NCBI RefSeq assembly: GCF_003434055.1
Contig: NZ_QVEX01000003.1
Span: 62,001 to 126,000 of the forward strand
Direction of reading: 5' to 3'
Length of the DNA: 64,000 bases
Source of the DNA: Enterocloster aldenensis
GTDB taxonomy: Bacteria > Bacillota > Clostridia > Lachnospirales > Lachnospiraceae
In this document: in pieces, positions 9,039-16,650 of the stretch
Layout of the letters: the number at the start of each line of letters is the position of its first letter
How positions within the stretch are numbered: the stretch's first letter is position 1
Translations under genes and position numbers: made by a program
The notes under the pieces: model-generated
The model's database searches: none
What the model was told of the DNA's origin: nothing
Seen by the model: only the letters and a program-made list of their open reading frames with translations

Positions 9039-9263
9039 TTAAACTTTTGTCTTTTTTGTAATCTTGTAAATATATTCTTCTGGAGTAGGGCGTTTATTTC
9101 CAAAATACTTTCTGAAATTCTCCTGCACTTCTGGGTCGGTGCTGTTCATAGCTTCATCAATCGTCGCTTCAATATCAGCTCGAACATCAGCTAATGACAC
9201 ACCGCCAGCTTTTGCACCAGCTTTCAATGCTTTTTTAATATCTCGTTTTTTAAGTCCTATCAT
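9039..9263 (-). CDS. Small protein resembling Spo0A C-terminal domain
   Basis: A 74-residue protein. The pattern [20 protein letters not shown], then [10 protein letters not shown], then [16 protein letters not shown] resembles the last helices of the Spo0A DNA-binding domain, as in the many short Spo0A-C-like proteins of gut Clostridia. The recognition region appears shortened, so DNA binding is not assured. It sits at the head of the Tn916-type control region, where Tn916 has its Orf9 repressor; a regulatory role in the element is possible but is inference. Confidence 0.6.
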   Translation of the reverse strand: MIGLKKRDIKKALKAGAKAGGVSLADVRADIEATIDEAMNSTDPEVQENFRKYFGNKRPTPEEYIYKITKKTKV

Positions 9264-9294
9264 AGTATTACCTCGTCACAATTTACTGAATGTT

Positions 9295-9720
9295 TTAGAA
9301 ATGTTTTTCAAAATGCTTATATAGAATAATCCCTAAAAATGTTTGCAGTAGGAATAAACCAAATATAATGCCTATAATCCATGCTTCAATATGAAGTAAC
9401 GCAAGTACAAAAGCAACAAACAAGTACACGAAAGTCATTAACTGATATACTAAAGAACCAGCTTTCATTCTTAAAAATATTTTTCTTTCATCAACATTAT
9501 TGATGTGATTTTCTCTATTTATATTTTGTAATTTTTCTTTATTTTTTGGCATTTCATAATAACAAATTTTCAATAATTGAACACCAGAAGCAAAAGCTAA
9601 ACCGAACCCCATTGCGTAAAAAAGTGTAGCGTAATAATCAGTATCAATAACGAAATATCCAAAACATATAAAGATTATACCTATAATAATCTCAATGATA
9701 AATGATAATTTTTTCTTCAT
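9295..9720 (-). CDS. Small membrane protein, unrecognised
   Basis: A 141-residue protein with four predicted membrane helices: residues about 5-25, 33-52, 90-112 and 115-135, separated after the second by a charged stretch (MPKNKEKLQNINRENHINN). A GTG four codons upstream keeps the frame open, but AAAGGTGG lies eight bases before ATG 9720, which is chosen. Low GC, like the rest of the mobile element, and it is the most distal cargo gene. I do not recognise a family; small immunity or superinfection-exclusion proteins can look like this, but nothing in the sequence proves it. Confidence 0.6.
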   Translation of the reverse strand: MKKKLSFIIEIIIGIIFICFGYFVIDTDYYATLFYAMGFGLAFASGVQLLKICYYEMPKNKEKLQNINRENHINNVDERKIFLRMKAGSLVYQLMTFVYLFVAFVLALLHIEAWIIGIIFGLFLLQTFLGIILYKHFEKHF

Positions 9721-9854
9721 TGTTAATTCCACCTTTCAAAAGACTACATTTTCTGTATTAAAAAGTGACTTATATCACAAGACCTCCATTTCATTTGTAT
9801 TTTTTGCTATATTTATAATTAGATTTAGCAATAAATGGATAAAGGAGGATATAT

Positions 9855-11399
9855 ATGACAAAGAGAAAATATCGGGAAATGGTGGCGGCTATTATCCTGT
9901 CTGTATGTGTCAGCATGGGAGCCGCGCCAATAGACAGTCTGGCTGCAGGCGGACAAATCACGGCATTTGGAGAGAGCCAAAATTCACAAAACGCCTCAGG
10001 CGGCAAGGATAGCGGCAAAACAGAGGGGAACCGCGGGATTGGTGAAGGCGGAACCGGCGGAAGCGGAACCGAAGAAGGCGGAAGCGAAGAGGAAGAAGGC
10101 AGACCCTCTGATAAAGAGGACCCGGACGGGGATGAAAACTTAGACAATGACCCGGATGCCGATACGAATAATCCTCCGGATGATGAAAATCCAGACAGTA
10201 ATCCAAATGATGATCAAGAAAAACCAGAAGTGAATCTTCCGGATGATCTGGTTGAGCCGGACCTTCAGAATCCGGAATTGATTCTGAAGCAGGATTTATT
10301 AGTACCTGCCCTATATGACGCACTTCCCAAAAGCAATATACCGGAGCTGATAAGCGAAGATGACGATGGCAGCATGATATTTATTTTGAACGGGAACGGA
10401 TTTGACATAGGCGGCTATAATGGGGAGGACATAATACGGAGCAGTTATAGTGGTTATGCCACCAGGATATTGATGGCAGATGAACGTACTCCAAGCAAAC
10501 TTGGTTTTGACGAAGATATGAAAGAGGAAATCAATAATCTGGAAATATCACTGCGGGCGGAAATCATACCAATTGATGGTGTTTCCTATGTCAGGCTGAC
10601 ATTATATGTGGAAAACACAACAGATGATGAGGAAATTGGTTTTTCTCTTGGAATAGACGCAGATACATGTGTGGGCGTTGATGACCGTGCAAAAGTCCAA
10701 AGTACAGGGGATGGGATCCTTATGTTGGGACGCAATTTTGGAAACGACGGATATACGGATTATGTCAATGCCTTTGTTGTCAAAGACGATGATGAGAGTG
10801 ACGCTCCCATTGACAGATGGTGGTACGGTTATTATGGGGAACGGACCAAGTATATATTCTCAGGGGATTTGCCTGAGGGGGATTTAGAAAATCTGGACAG
10901 CGGTATGGCCTGTTCCTGGTTAGATCTTTCATTGGGCGCAGGAGAAACAGGACAATATTCTGTCCTGTTTGGAATTGGGGATATCAGCGATTATTCCGAT
11001 GTGGATTTATCGGAATCAGATTATGATGAGGGGGAAGGAGCAGGACACGATGACACGGAATACTGGTCATCAGATGGAGATAAGTGGACATTTAGCTACG
11101 GCAATTCCTACAGCAGCCAGTGGGGATATCTGTATTATAACGGAAGCTACAACTGGTATTACTTTGACCAGGATGGTTATATGGTAACAGGGTGGTTTAC
11201 GGCTCCGGACGGAAAAAAATTCTATCTGAATCCAGTGTCTGACGGCAATCAGGGGGCCATGTGTACCGGATGGAACCAGATTGACGGTAAATGGTATTAC
11301 TTCAGCCAGGAACAGGGCAGCGGATATGGGCAGCTTCTGACAGGGACAACTACACCGGACGGGTATACTGTGAATGAAAACGGTGAATGGGTCCAATGA
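9855..11399 (+). CDS. Secreted protein with C-terminal cell-wall-binding repeats
   Basis: A 514-residue exported protein. Residues 1-31 form a signal peptide (KRK, hydrophobic core, cut near LAAGG). A Gly/Ser/Glu then Asp/Asn/Pro-rich linker (about 35-130) follows, then an unrecognised beta-rich region (about 150-390) rich in Asp/Glu, and finally about 100 aromatic and Gly-rich residues with choline-binding-type repeats (WYYFDQDGYMVTGWF, GTGWNQIDGKWYYF-like). Such repeats usually anchor proteins to cell-wall polymers. The start has AAAGGAGG upstream. Composition is closer to the core genome than the module to its left. A strong terminator follows at 11465. The ligand or enzyme activity of the middle region is not known. 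Confidence 0.8.
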   Translation: MTKRKYREMVAAIILSVCVSMGAAPIDSLAAGGQITAFGESQNSQNASGGKDSGKTEGNRGIGEGGTGGSGTEEGGSEEEEGRPSDKEDPDGDENLDNDPDADTNNPPDDENPDSNPNDDQEKPEVNLPDDLVEPDLQNPELILKQDLLVPALYDALPKSNIPELISEDDDGSMIFILNGNGFDIGGYNGEDIIRSSYSGYATRILMADERTPSKLGFDEDMKEEINNLEISLRAEIIPIDGVSYVRLTLYVENTTDDEEIGFSLGIDADTCVGVDDRAKVQSTGDGILMLGRNFGNDGYTDYVNAFVVKDDDESDAPIDRWWYGYYGERTKYIFSGDLPEGDLENLDSGMACSWLDLSLGAGETGQYSVLFGIGDISDYSDVDLSESDYDEGEGAGHDDTEYWSSDGDKWTFSYGNSYSSQWGYLYYNGSYNWYYFDQDGYMVTGWFTAPDGKKFYLNPVSDGNQGAMCTGWNQIDGKWYYFSQEQGSGYGQLLTGTTTPDGYTVNENGEWVQ

Positions 11400-11464
11400 C
11401 ATTTTCCTGCGGATATGACAGAGGCGGAAACCGGGAGAATGGTTCCGTAAGATAAGAAACAAAG

Positions 11465-11503
11465 GGTCTTCCATGATAAAATAAAAATCATGGGGGACCT
11501 TTC
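11465..11503 (+). terminator. Intrinsic terminator after secreted-protein gene
   Basis: Thirteen-base stem GGTCTTCCATGAT / ATCATGGGGGACC (two G-T pairs), A-rich loop, then TTTCT. It separates the secreted-protein gene from the tRNA promoter. Confidence 0.85.
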
Positions 11504-11547
11504 TGTAAAATATTAAAGGTGGAAGGATAAATTATACAAAAAAGTAG

Positions 11548-11576
11548 TTGACACTTTACAAATCATATGGTATCCT
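11548..11576 (+). promoter_or_regulatory. Sigma-A promoter of tRNA-Trp
   Basis: TTGACA at 11548-11553, a 17-base spacer, and TATCCT at 11571-11576, 30 bases upstream of the tRNA. The -35 box is perfect. Confidence 0.85.
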
Positions 11577-11605
11577 TATTGAGGTTCAGAAATGCAGTCC
11601 ACTAA

Positions 11606-11676
11606 AGGGGAATAGTTCAATGGTAGAGCAGCGGTCTCCAAAACCGTAGATGGGGGTTCGAGCCCCTCTTCCCCTG
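11606..11676 (+). tRNA. tRNA-Trp (anticodon CCA)
   Basis: A full cloverleaf can be drawn: acceptor AGGGGAA/TTCCCCT with discriminator G, D-arm GTTCAATGGTAGAGC, anticodon arm GCGGT-CTCCAAA-ACCGT with anticodon CCA, a four-base variable loop, and T-arm with TTCGAGC. The terminal CCA is not encoded. It is 71 bases long, has its own strong promoter, and is followed by a hairpin with T-rich tail. It marks the left edge of an AT-rich accessory stretch. Confidence 0.95.
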
Positions 11677-11694
11677 CTGACTATTTTAACGAAT

Positions 11695-11756
11695 AGCCCA
11701 ACCCGAAGAAAGTCGAGAAATTCTTATTTTATAAGGTTTCTGGGCTTTTTCTTTTT
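11695..11756 (+). terminator. Terminator of tRNA-Trp
   Basis: AGCCCA (11695) pairs with TGGGCT (11741), with extra inner pairs (ACC/GGT), followed by a T-rich tail TTTTTCTTTTT. Confidence 0.75.
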
Positions 11757-12143
11757 GCATATGCATTTAAAATCATGTCTATTGTAGTTTCTGATAGTTG
11801 CACCTAATTGTATGACAGTTAGTACTTGGCAGCATTTAGAGGTATTCAAAGTGTCACTGGATTTGTCACTGATTTCGTCTTGTCAAATTTATTTATCCTA
11901 ACTTAAATGAAAAAAAGCCATGGAAAAATGCAAATATCAATAAAAGGATAATATAATGAGATTGCTGTGAGAAGAGAGCCCAGGACCAGGTCCGGCATCG
12001 GATAAGGTTTTTTATCCATGTACCCGACAGGGAGACCATCCATGTATTATGCAGATGTTATTTTGCCTGGGGATTTAATCCCTATTATTATCGGACCTTG
12101 CTTTTGTCATGTGTGATGACCACCTTTCTTATAAAATAGAATA

Positions 12144-12170
12144 GGCACCTACTACAAAAAGTAGGGTGCC
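12144..12170 (-). terminator. Hairpin terminator of Spo0A-domain gene
   Basis: GGCACCTACT pairs with AGTAGGGTGCC (one bulged base); on the minus strand the hairpin is followed by TATTCTATTTT. It lies 50 bases beyond the stop of the gene at 12221. Confidence 0.65.
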
Positions 12171-12220
12171 CGTAACAATCGAACAGATTAGACATGATAT
12201 GTAAATGTATGATTGGAGTA

Positions 12221-12553
12221 TTATATATTAATTATATAATTAGATAATGCATCAATAAATTCCCCATTGCGCGGTTTGCGTGTAAGATTTCGTTCAAAGA
12301 TGATTTCCAGTAACTCCCTATTTCCGTGTTGCCATATAGTATTAATAACAGTCCGCATATCACGTTCCACACACCCGACTGTTGTCTGGTATTTAATTGC
12401 AATCTCGGCGTATAATCCTTTTGTAATGAAGGTAATCAGTTCAGGTTTCTGGATGTTTTGTGATACGCCATATGTAACATAGTAAAATCCAACATAGGAG
12501 CTGTTTGCTCCCAGCCTCCTCAGCAATTGACTGGCTTCTCTTTCGTAATTCAT
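12221..12553 (-). CDS. Stand-alone Spo0A C-terminal-domain protein
   Basis: A 110-residue protein that covers the whole Spo0A DNA-binding domain without a receiver domain: LLRRLGANSSYVGFYYVTYG (first helices), ITKGLYAEIAIKYQTTVGCV (HTH), ERDMRTVINTIWQHGNRELL and KPRNGEFIDALS (last helices, where Spo0A has KPTNSEFIA). It should bind DNA, but as it lacks the phosphorylated receiver its control must differ from Spo0A. The start has AAGGAGG upstream. Low GC and its position beside tRNA-Trp suggest acquisition. A hairpin at 12144-12170 ends the transcript. Whether it touches sporulation genes is unknown. Confidence 0.85.
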   Translation of the reverse strand: MNYEREASQLLRRLGANSSYVGFYYVTYGVSQNIQKPELITFITKGLYAEIAIKYQTTVGCVERDMRTVINTIWQHGNRELLEIIFERNLTRKPRNGEFIDALSNYIINI

Positions 12554-13009
12554 AATAATAATTCCTCCTTATATATGGTTACACATTAAGGACGGATGAG
12601 TATATAAAAATTCCATTCATAACTATACGACAAAGTACGACGTAGCGAGGAAACTATGAAAGCGCAGTTTCAAATTATAATAATTGTTTTTACCTAACAA
12701 ATTACGGATATATTCCACCCTTTTTCTAGTCATATACGTAGCTGGTGTATATTATATGCCAGTGTAGCGTAACACGGTGACGTTACGTTTACTGATAACG
12801 GGATCATCGGTTTATGTGGGGACTTGCGGCAACAATCACACATAAGATAACACAAAAGAGCTAACTAAGTGGTGGTTCTATATAAAGAACATGTATATAT
12901 TTCAATTTGCTGGAAAATACTAGATATAATAATTGATTTTTGTTATAATAAATATTATATATCTGGAATATATTTAATAAACTAATCTATTGTGTAGTGA
13001 GATGAAAGA
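12554..13009. other. Divergent intergenic region upstream of PP2C-like gene
   Basis: 456 bases, very AT-rich, with a somewhat GC-richer middle. An inverted repeat CGTAAC / GTTACG lies near 12769-12790. TATAAT boxes at 12925-12930 and 12944-12949 are candidate -10 elements for the gene at 13010, without a clear -35. It separates the Spo0A-domain gene (minus) from the PP2C cassette (plus). Confidence 0.5.
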
Positions 13010-13783
13010 ATGAATAATATATATTTTACTCAATTTACTCAAAAAAATACTATTTGGAAAGATAAGCCAAATGAGGACTATATTCTAATCGATGAAATTA
13101 AGAAAATTTATATTATTTTGGATGGAGTAACAAGAGACATGATTAAAGGCAGATATCCTAATCCGAGTCCATCTGAAAAAGTCACACATCTAATATCTAA
13201 CAGCATTTATGAATATATCAAGAATAATATGAGGTATTCCCAATCACATGAGGATATCGAAAATCTCTTAATGAAATCAATAGAATTTGGAAATAACAAC
13301 ATAAGGGAATTTACCACTGATAAACAGTTTGATTTTATGCCCGGTGCAGTAGGTATAGCTAGCATGATAGTTGATGAAACTTTTTATTATGCGTATATCG
13401 GGGATTGCATTGGTTTAAAGATATCAGAAAATAACTCTATTATTTTTACTGAGAAGCAAACAGACTTGATACAGAAATTCAAACCATATTTTACTCAGCG
13501 TGCAATACGAGAAGAAATTTGTAATAATCCCAATCATCCATATGCATATGGAGTAATAAATGGTGATGAAAAAGCGATTGCATTTGTAAAGACAGGATAC
13601 TTTAAATTAGATAAAAATGTTCAGATTATTTTGGCCACTGATGGTATGGAATCCTATCTTATGCATAATATAAAACCACCATATAAAATTTATAATGCTA
13701 AGGAACTTGTAATTGAATCAAACAAATTCTCTAATACTGAACACGAAGACGATAAATCCATAATTGTGATTAATTTTCAATAA
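13010..13783 (+). CDS. Divergent PP2C-like protein phosphatase
   Basis: A 257-residue protein with the metal-ligand motifs of PP2C (PPM) Ser/Thr phosphatases in order: NED at 21-23, LDGV with Asp38, GAVGIASMIVDE about 112-123 then IGD with Asp132, ATDG with Asp211, and EDDKS with Asp247/248. Motif 2 reads DGVTRD instead of the usual DGxGG. It is predicted to dephosphorylate a Ser/Thr phosphoprotein or act on another phosphate ester. No kinase gene is adjacent. GC is very low compared with the core genome. The ribosome site is weak (GTGAGATG). It is followed 17 bases later by a membrane-anchored helical-repeat protein, with which it forms a two-gene unit. Confidence 0.8.
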   Translation: MNNIYFTQFTQKNTIWKDKPNEDYILIDEIKKIYIILDGVTRDMIKGRYPNPSPSEKVTHLISNSIYEYIKNNMRYSQSHEDIENLLMKSIEFGNNNIREFTTDKQFDFMPGAVGIASMIVDETFYYAYIGDCIGLKISENNSIIFTEKQTDLIQKFKPYFTQRAIREEICNNPNHPYAYGVINGDEKAIAFVKTGYFKLDKNVQIILATDGMESYLMHNIKPPYKIYNAKELVIESNKFSNTEHEDDKSIIVINFQ

Positions 13784-13800
13784 GAGGTTAATAACTCCAG

Positions 13801-14910
13801 ATGATATACGCTAAACTTACTGAAGAATTAAAATCAGCTCCTAAAACTGATAATCCTGAATATACAATATTTTTAAGAAATCTAGTAATGTCATATGAAC
13901 TGAACGACTTGTATGAATACTTTGTACCGATTATTGAGGATCCTGATATTGATAAAGACATTCGTTTTTCTGCTTATTATTCTTGTTCTATCTATTTTCG
14001 CAGGAATAATAAGTTTGAAGAAATGATAAAATTAGCAGACAATTATGCTCGTTATTTTATTAATTATGCGTTAAACGATATAGTTTTGTCTTTTAAATAT
14101 CGCTATACTGCGTTAAGTTATTCTAGTAGTGATATGATGTATAAAGCAATATCTTATGCGTGTTCAGCTAAAAAGAAAATAGAGCATCATAAAGCTATAT
14201 TGCATCATTACGCAGAAACGATTGCAACTGGATTAGATCATGATTTTATTGGAGATGAAGAGAGGGAGGGTTTTATACAAGAAGCAATTAATGCAATTAA
14301 TGAGTCCATAGAACTTTGGAATACAGAACCTGCACAAATAAAATATGCTAAGAATTATGCCACATTAGGAAGATTATATATTCATAAATGTGAGTATGAT
14401 ATGGGATCATATTATATAACTAAGGCTTTAAACTATGAAAATGGGGACAACAAAGATTCGTTAAATCGTATAATAAAGTATAATAATTATCTATACAACT
14501 CTCAATTTCAAAAAAGCATCTTGGTTTTACATAAACAAGCTAACGAAATGTCAGAAAGATTAAATATTGTAACTCAAAATTATGAGAATAAAATAAATGA
14601 AGTTACCAAGGAACTGAATGACAGCAAACTTCGCTTTCTTGAGTTTTTGGCATTTTTTTCTTCAATAATTGCGTTTATAACGTGTACAACAACCCTGATT
14701 GCTAACTCGGCCAATTTTTATATAGCAGTATGCTTGGTACTTGTTTTAGGCGGCATTATTATTCTTTCATTTAGTATATTCTCAATGACTCTTGAAGTGA
14801 CGACTAAAATCAATAAAAATCATACTATATTTACCATAATAATTATTCTTTCTTTAAGTTTGATATTGGCAGGGATTTTTTTGGGATATCATTTTGTCCA
14901 GCATACATAA
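13801..14910 (+). CDS. Membrane-anchored TPR-like/coiled-coil protein, partner of PP2C
   Basis: A 369-residue protein of unknown family. Residues about 1-240 are helical with tandem TPR-like pairs (for example NYATLGRLYIHKCEYDMGSY, a recognisable TPR). Residues about 245-280 are a charged coiled coil (MSERLNIVTQNYENKINEVT). Three hydrophobic helices follow at about 282-303, 305-328 and 341-365, so the helical domain is tethered to the membrane from its C-terminal side. It is downstream of the PP2C-like gene by 17 bases, with AGAGG upstream. The pair suggests a membrane signalling module in which the repeat domain recruits a partner and the phosphatase changes its state; this is inference. Confidence 0.7.
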   Translation: MIYAKLTEELKSAPKTDNPEYTIFLRNLVMSYELNDLYEYFVPIIEDPDIDKDIRFSAYYSCSIYFRRNNKFEEMIKLADNYARYFINYALNDIVLSFKYRYTALSYSSSDMMYKAISYACSAKKKIEHHKAILHHYAETIATGLDHDFIGDEEREGFIQEAINAINESIELWNTEPAQIKYAKNYATLGRLYIHKCEYDMGSYYITKALNYENGDNKDSLNRIIKYNNYLYNSQFQKSILVLHKQANEMSERLNIVTQNYENKINEVTKELNDSKLRFLEFLAFFSSIIAFITCTTTLIANSANFYIAVCLVLVLGGIIILSFSIFSMTLEVTTKINKNHTIFTIIIILSLSLILAGIFLGYHFVQHT

Positions 14911-14966
14911 ATTTGAGGACAGGACCCTTATTTTTAAAGAAAAGTGGGTTTGGTTGGATTGAACCG

Positions 14967-15035
14967 GCCTCCCTTTAGACATGGATGGTGCCGTGCCGAT
15001 GGCTGGGTTGTCTGTCCTTATCGGATGAGGGAGGC
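14967..15035. ncRNA. Candidate structured RNA or palindromic remnant
   Basis: GCCTCCCT (14967-14974) is the exact complement of AGGGAGGC (15028-15035), and inside it AGACA (14977-14981) pairs with TGTCT (15009-15013), giving a multi-stem fold of about 70 bases. It does not match any riboswitch consensus I know. It could equally be a leftover of a mobile element. Confidence 0.35.
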
Positions 15036-15187
15036 ATATCCGCCAGGGAATAATAAAGAATCAAAACACATACAATATTTTTCTCATTTTTCTTTCTCCT
15101 TATCCAAACATTATATATCAAAATTCCCAAATCCCCTGCTTCTGGTAGCCATTGTGGTGCCGGAATTGTTTTGTTTCATATTTTGCT

Positions 15188-15215
15188 TTGATATTAGGAA
15201 TGGTTTTGGTATAAT
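15188..15215 (+). promoter_or_regulatory. Promoter of macrodomain operon
   Basis: TTGATA at 15188-15193 and TGGTATAAT ending at 15215 (an extended -10), 69 bases before the ATG at 15284. Confidence 0.6.
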
Positions 15216-15283
15216 ATTATGAGGGTAAAATTGATATTTTTAATCAGAATGTAACCTGAACCATTATTAGGGGGTTGATATGA

Positions 15284-15811
15284 ATGAAAACAAAGATACA
15301 GACAAGGTTAGGCGATATAACAAAGATACAGGGTGTGGATGCCATTGTCAATGCGGCTAATTCGTCCTTACTTGGAGGCGGGGGAGTGGATGGGGCCATC
15401 CACCGGGCCGCGGGCAAGGAGCTTTTGGCGGAATGCCGGCTTCTTGGGGGCTGCAGGACCGGGCAGGCCAAGCTTACAAAGGCGTATGACCTGCCCTGTT
15501 CCTATATCATCCATACGGTTGGCCCGGTATGGAATGGGGGGACGCACAATGAAGCAGGGCTTCTGGCTTCCTGTTATCAGAATTCACTTGATATTGCGGT
15601 AAAGAAAGGGATTAAAAAGATTGCATTTCCTTCTATTTCAACAGGTATTTATCATTTTCCGGTGGAATTGGCCGCGGAAAGTGCGGCTGCTGCGGTTAAG
15701 CAGTTCCTGGTGGGGCATGACGGGGCATTGGATGAAATCATATGGGTTCTTTTTGATGCCAGGACAAAGCTGATATATGATTCTGTAATCAGCAGGGAGT
15801 TCGGCAGATGA
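15284..15811 (+). CDS. Macrodomain protein (O-acetyl-ADP-ribose deacetylase type)
   Basis: A 175-residue protein that is almost entirely one macrodomain of the MacroD/YmdB class: [34 protein letters not shown], the loop [25 protein letters not shown], and the second phosphate loop [12 protein letters not shown]. These proteins bind ADP-ribose and remove acetyl or ADP-ribosyl groups. The start has a short GGGGGT site. The stop overlaps the start of the next gene by four bases, so the MBL hydrolase is translationally coupled. Confidence 0.93.
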   Translation: MKTKIQTRLGDITKIQGVDAIVNAANSSLLGGGGVDGAIHRAAGKELLAECRLLGGCRTGQAKLTKAYDLPCSYIIHTVGPVWNGGTHNEAGLLASCYQNSLDIAVKKGIKKIAFPSISTGIYHFPVELAAESAAAAVKQFLVGHDGALDEIIWVLFDARTKLIYDSVISREFGR

Positions 15812-16554
15812 GGCTGGAACAGTTAACCAGCCGGATTTTTTATTATCCCCATCAGCCGGAGACAGACCGCCCCATGCTGGCGTATATTAATGGCTCCCGC
15901 ATAAGCCTTGCCATAGATGCTGGCAACTCGGCTGCCCATGTGGACGAATTCTATGGGGCGCTGGCAGAAGCGGATCTGAAGAAGCCTGATATAACGGTCA
16001 TTACCCACTGGCATTGGGACCATACTTTTGGGATGCATCACATCCACGGTTTATCAGCCGCCCATATGAAGACCAATGAAATGCTTGAGCAGGAGCGGAC
16101 AAGGCTGGAGGACAGCGCTTATGCGGATGCACTCAAGGAAGAGGACCCGTGCCTGGAACGGGAATACGCAGACGGCAGGGAGATTGTGGCAATCCCCTCG
16201 GATATTGGCTTTACTGATAAAATGACACTTAAACTGGGCGGTCTGACAGCGGATATGTTCCATGGGATTTCCCCGCATTCAGAGGATACGGTGCTGGTTT
16301 ATATTCCGGAGGAAAAGGTATTGTTCCTGGGGGATTCAACCTGTGGGGATTTTTATAATGACGGCTATATGGACAAGGACAGGCTGGGGATATTGGTACG
16401 GACCATTGAGCGCATGGACTGCCGGTACTGTATATTAAGCCATGCAGAGCCGCTGACTAAGCAAGAACTGTTGGGTTATCTGGGCATGGACAACGGACAG
16501 GGAGAAGCCGGATCCAATCAGGAAACTGACCAACGGCGCGGTGGTGGACGGTGA
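15808..16554 (+). CDS. MBL-fold metallo-hydrolase
   Basis: A 248-residue metallo-beta-lactamase-fold hydrolase. The metal motif is [10 protein letters not shown], with further ligands in [11 protein letters not shown] (Asp) and ILSHAEPL (His). The substrate is not evident. It overlaps the macrodomain gene by four bases. The last 17 codons are unusual: they use atypical codons and end in RRGGGR, whereas the +1 frame from about 16499 to 16603 encodes a sequence with normal codon use for this genome and a CxxC pair (LLCDDCLPEGHPWAF). A frameshift near the 3' end is therefore suspected, which would extend the protein to 16603. Confidence 0.88.
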   Translation: MRLEQLTSRIFYYPHQPETDRPMLAYINGSRISLAIDAGNSAAHVDEFYGALAEADLKKPDITVITHWHWDHTFGMHHIHGLSAAHMKTNEMLEQERTRLEDSAYADALKEEDPCLEREYADGREIVAIPSDIGFTDKMTLKLGGLTADMFHGISPHSEDTVLVYIPEEKVLFLGDSTCGDFYNDGYMDKDRLGILVRTIERMDCRYCILSHAEPLTKQELLGYLGMDNGQGEAGSNQETDQRRGGGR

Positions 16555-16650
16555 ACTGCTTTGTGATGACTGTCTGCCAGAGGGGCATCCCTGGGCATTC
16601 TGATCTGTAATACGGTACCATGTATCCGGCAGGACATAAGGAGGGCGCCA

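Larger units (their letters stand above)
6050..9780 (-). mobile_element. Tn916-type integration module without conjugation genes
   Basis: An AT-rich block, unlike the flanking core genes, holding int, xis, Orf8-like, Orf7-like sigma factor, a small Spo0A-C-like protein and a small membrane protein, all on the minus strand. Gene order int-xis-orf8-orf7 and the protein sequences match the recombination end of Tn916. No relaxase, FtsK-like coupling protein, replication initiator or resistance gene is present. The borders are approximate: A-rich sequence near 6045-6065 and, inverted, near 9797-9812 (both contain GCAAAAAA) could be ends, but this is weak. It may be a remnant, a satellite using a helper, or one end of a rearranged element. 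Confidence 0.7.
11677..12220. other. AT-rich gene-free region after tRNA-Trp
   Basis: 544 bases without a supported gene. It holds the tRNA terminator, a short direct repeat of TGTCACTG near 11853 and 11867, and the minus-strand hairpin at 12144-12170. No integrase gene could be recognised. Confidence 0.55.
14911..15283. other. Intergenic region with structured GC-richer segment
   Basis: 373 bases without a convincing gene. A GC-richer segment at about 14950-15060 has nested inverted repeats (listed separately). The rest is AT-rich. A TATAAT at 15210-15215 with TTGATA at 15188-15193 (16-base spacer) is a plausible promoter for the macrodomain operon. Confidence 0.55.

Noticed and set aside
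11760..11900. Remnant of an integrase gene after tRNA-Trp
   Set aside because: A short minus-strand frame ends here, as integrase genes often do beside tRNAs, but no catalytic motif can be seen.
14944..15222. 92-codon frame before the macrodomain gene
   Set aside because: It crosses the structured GC-rich segment and an AT-rich stretch with abrupt change in composition, and has no ribosome site.
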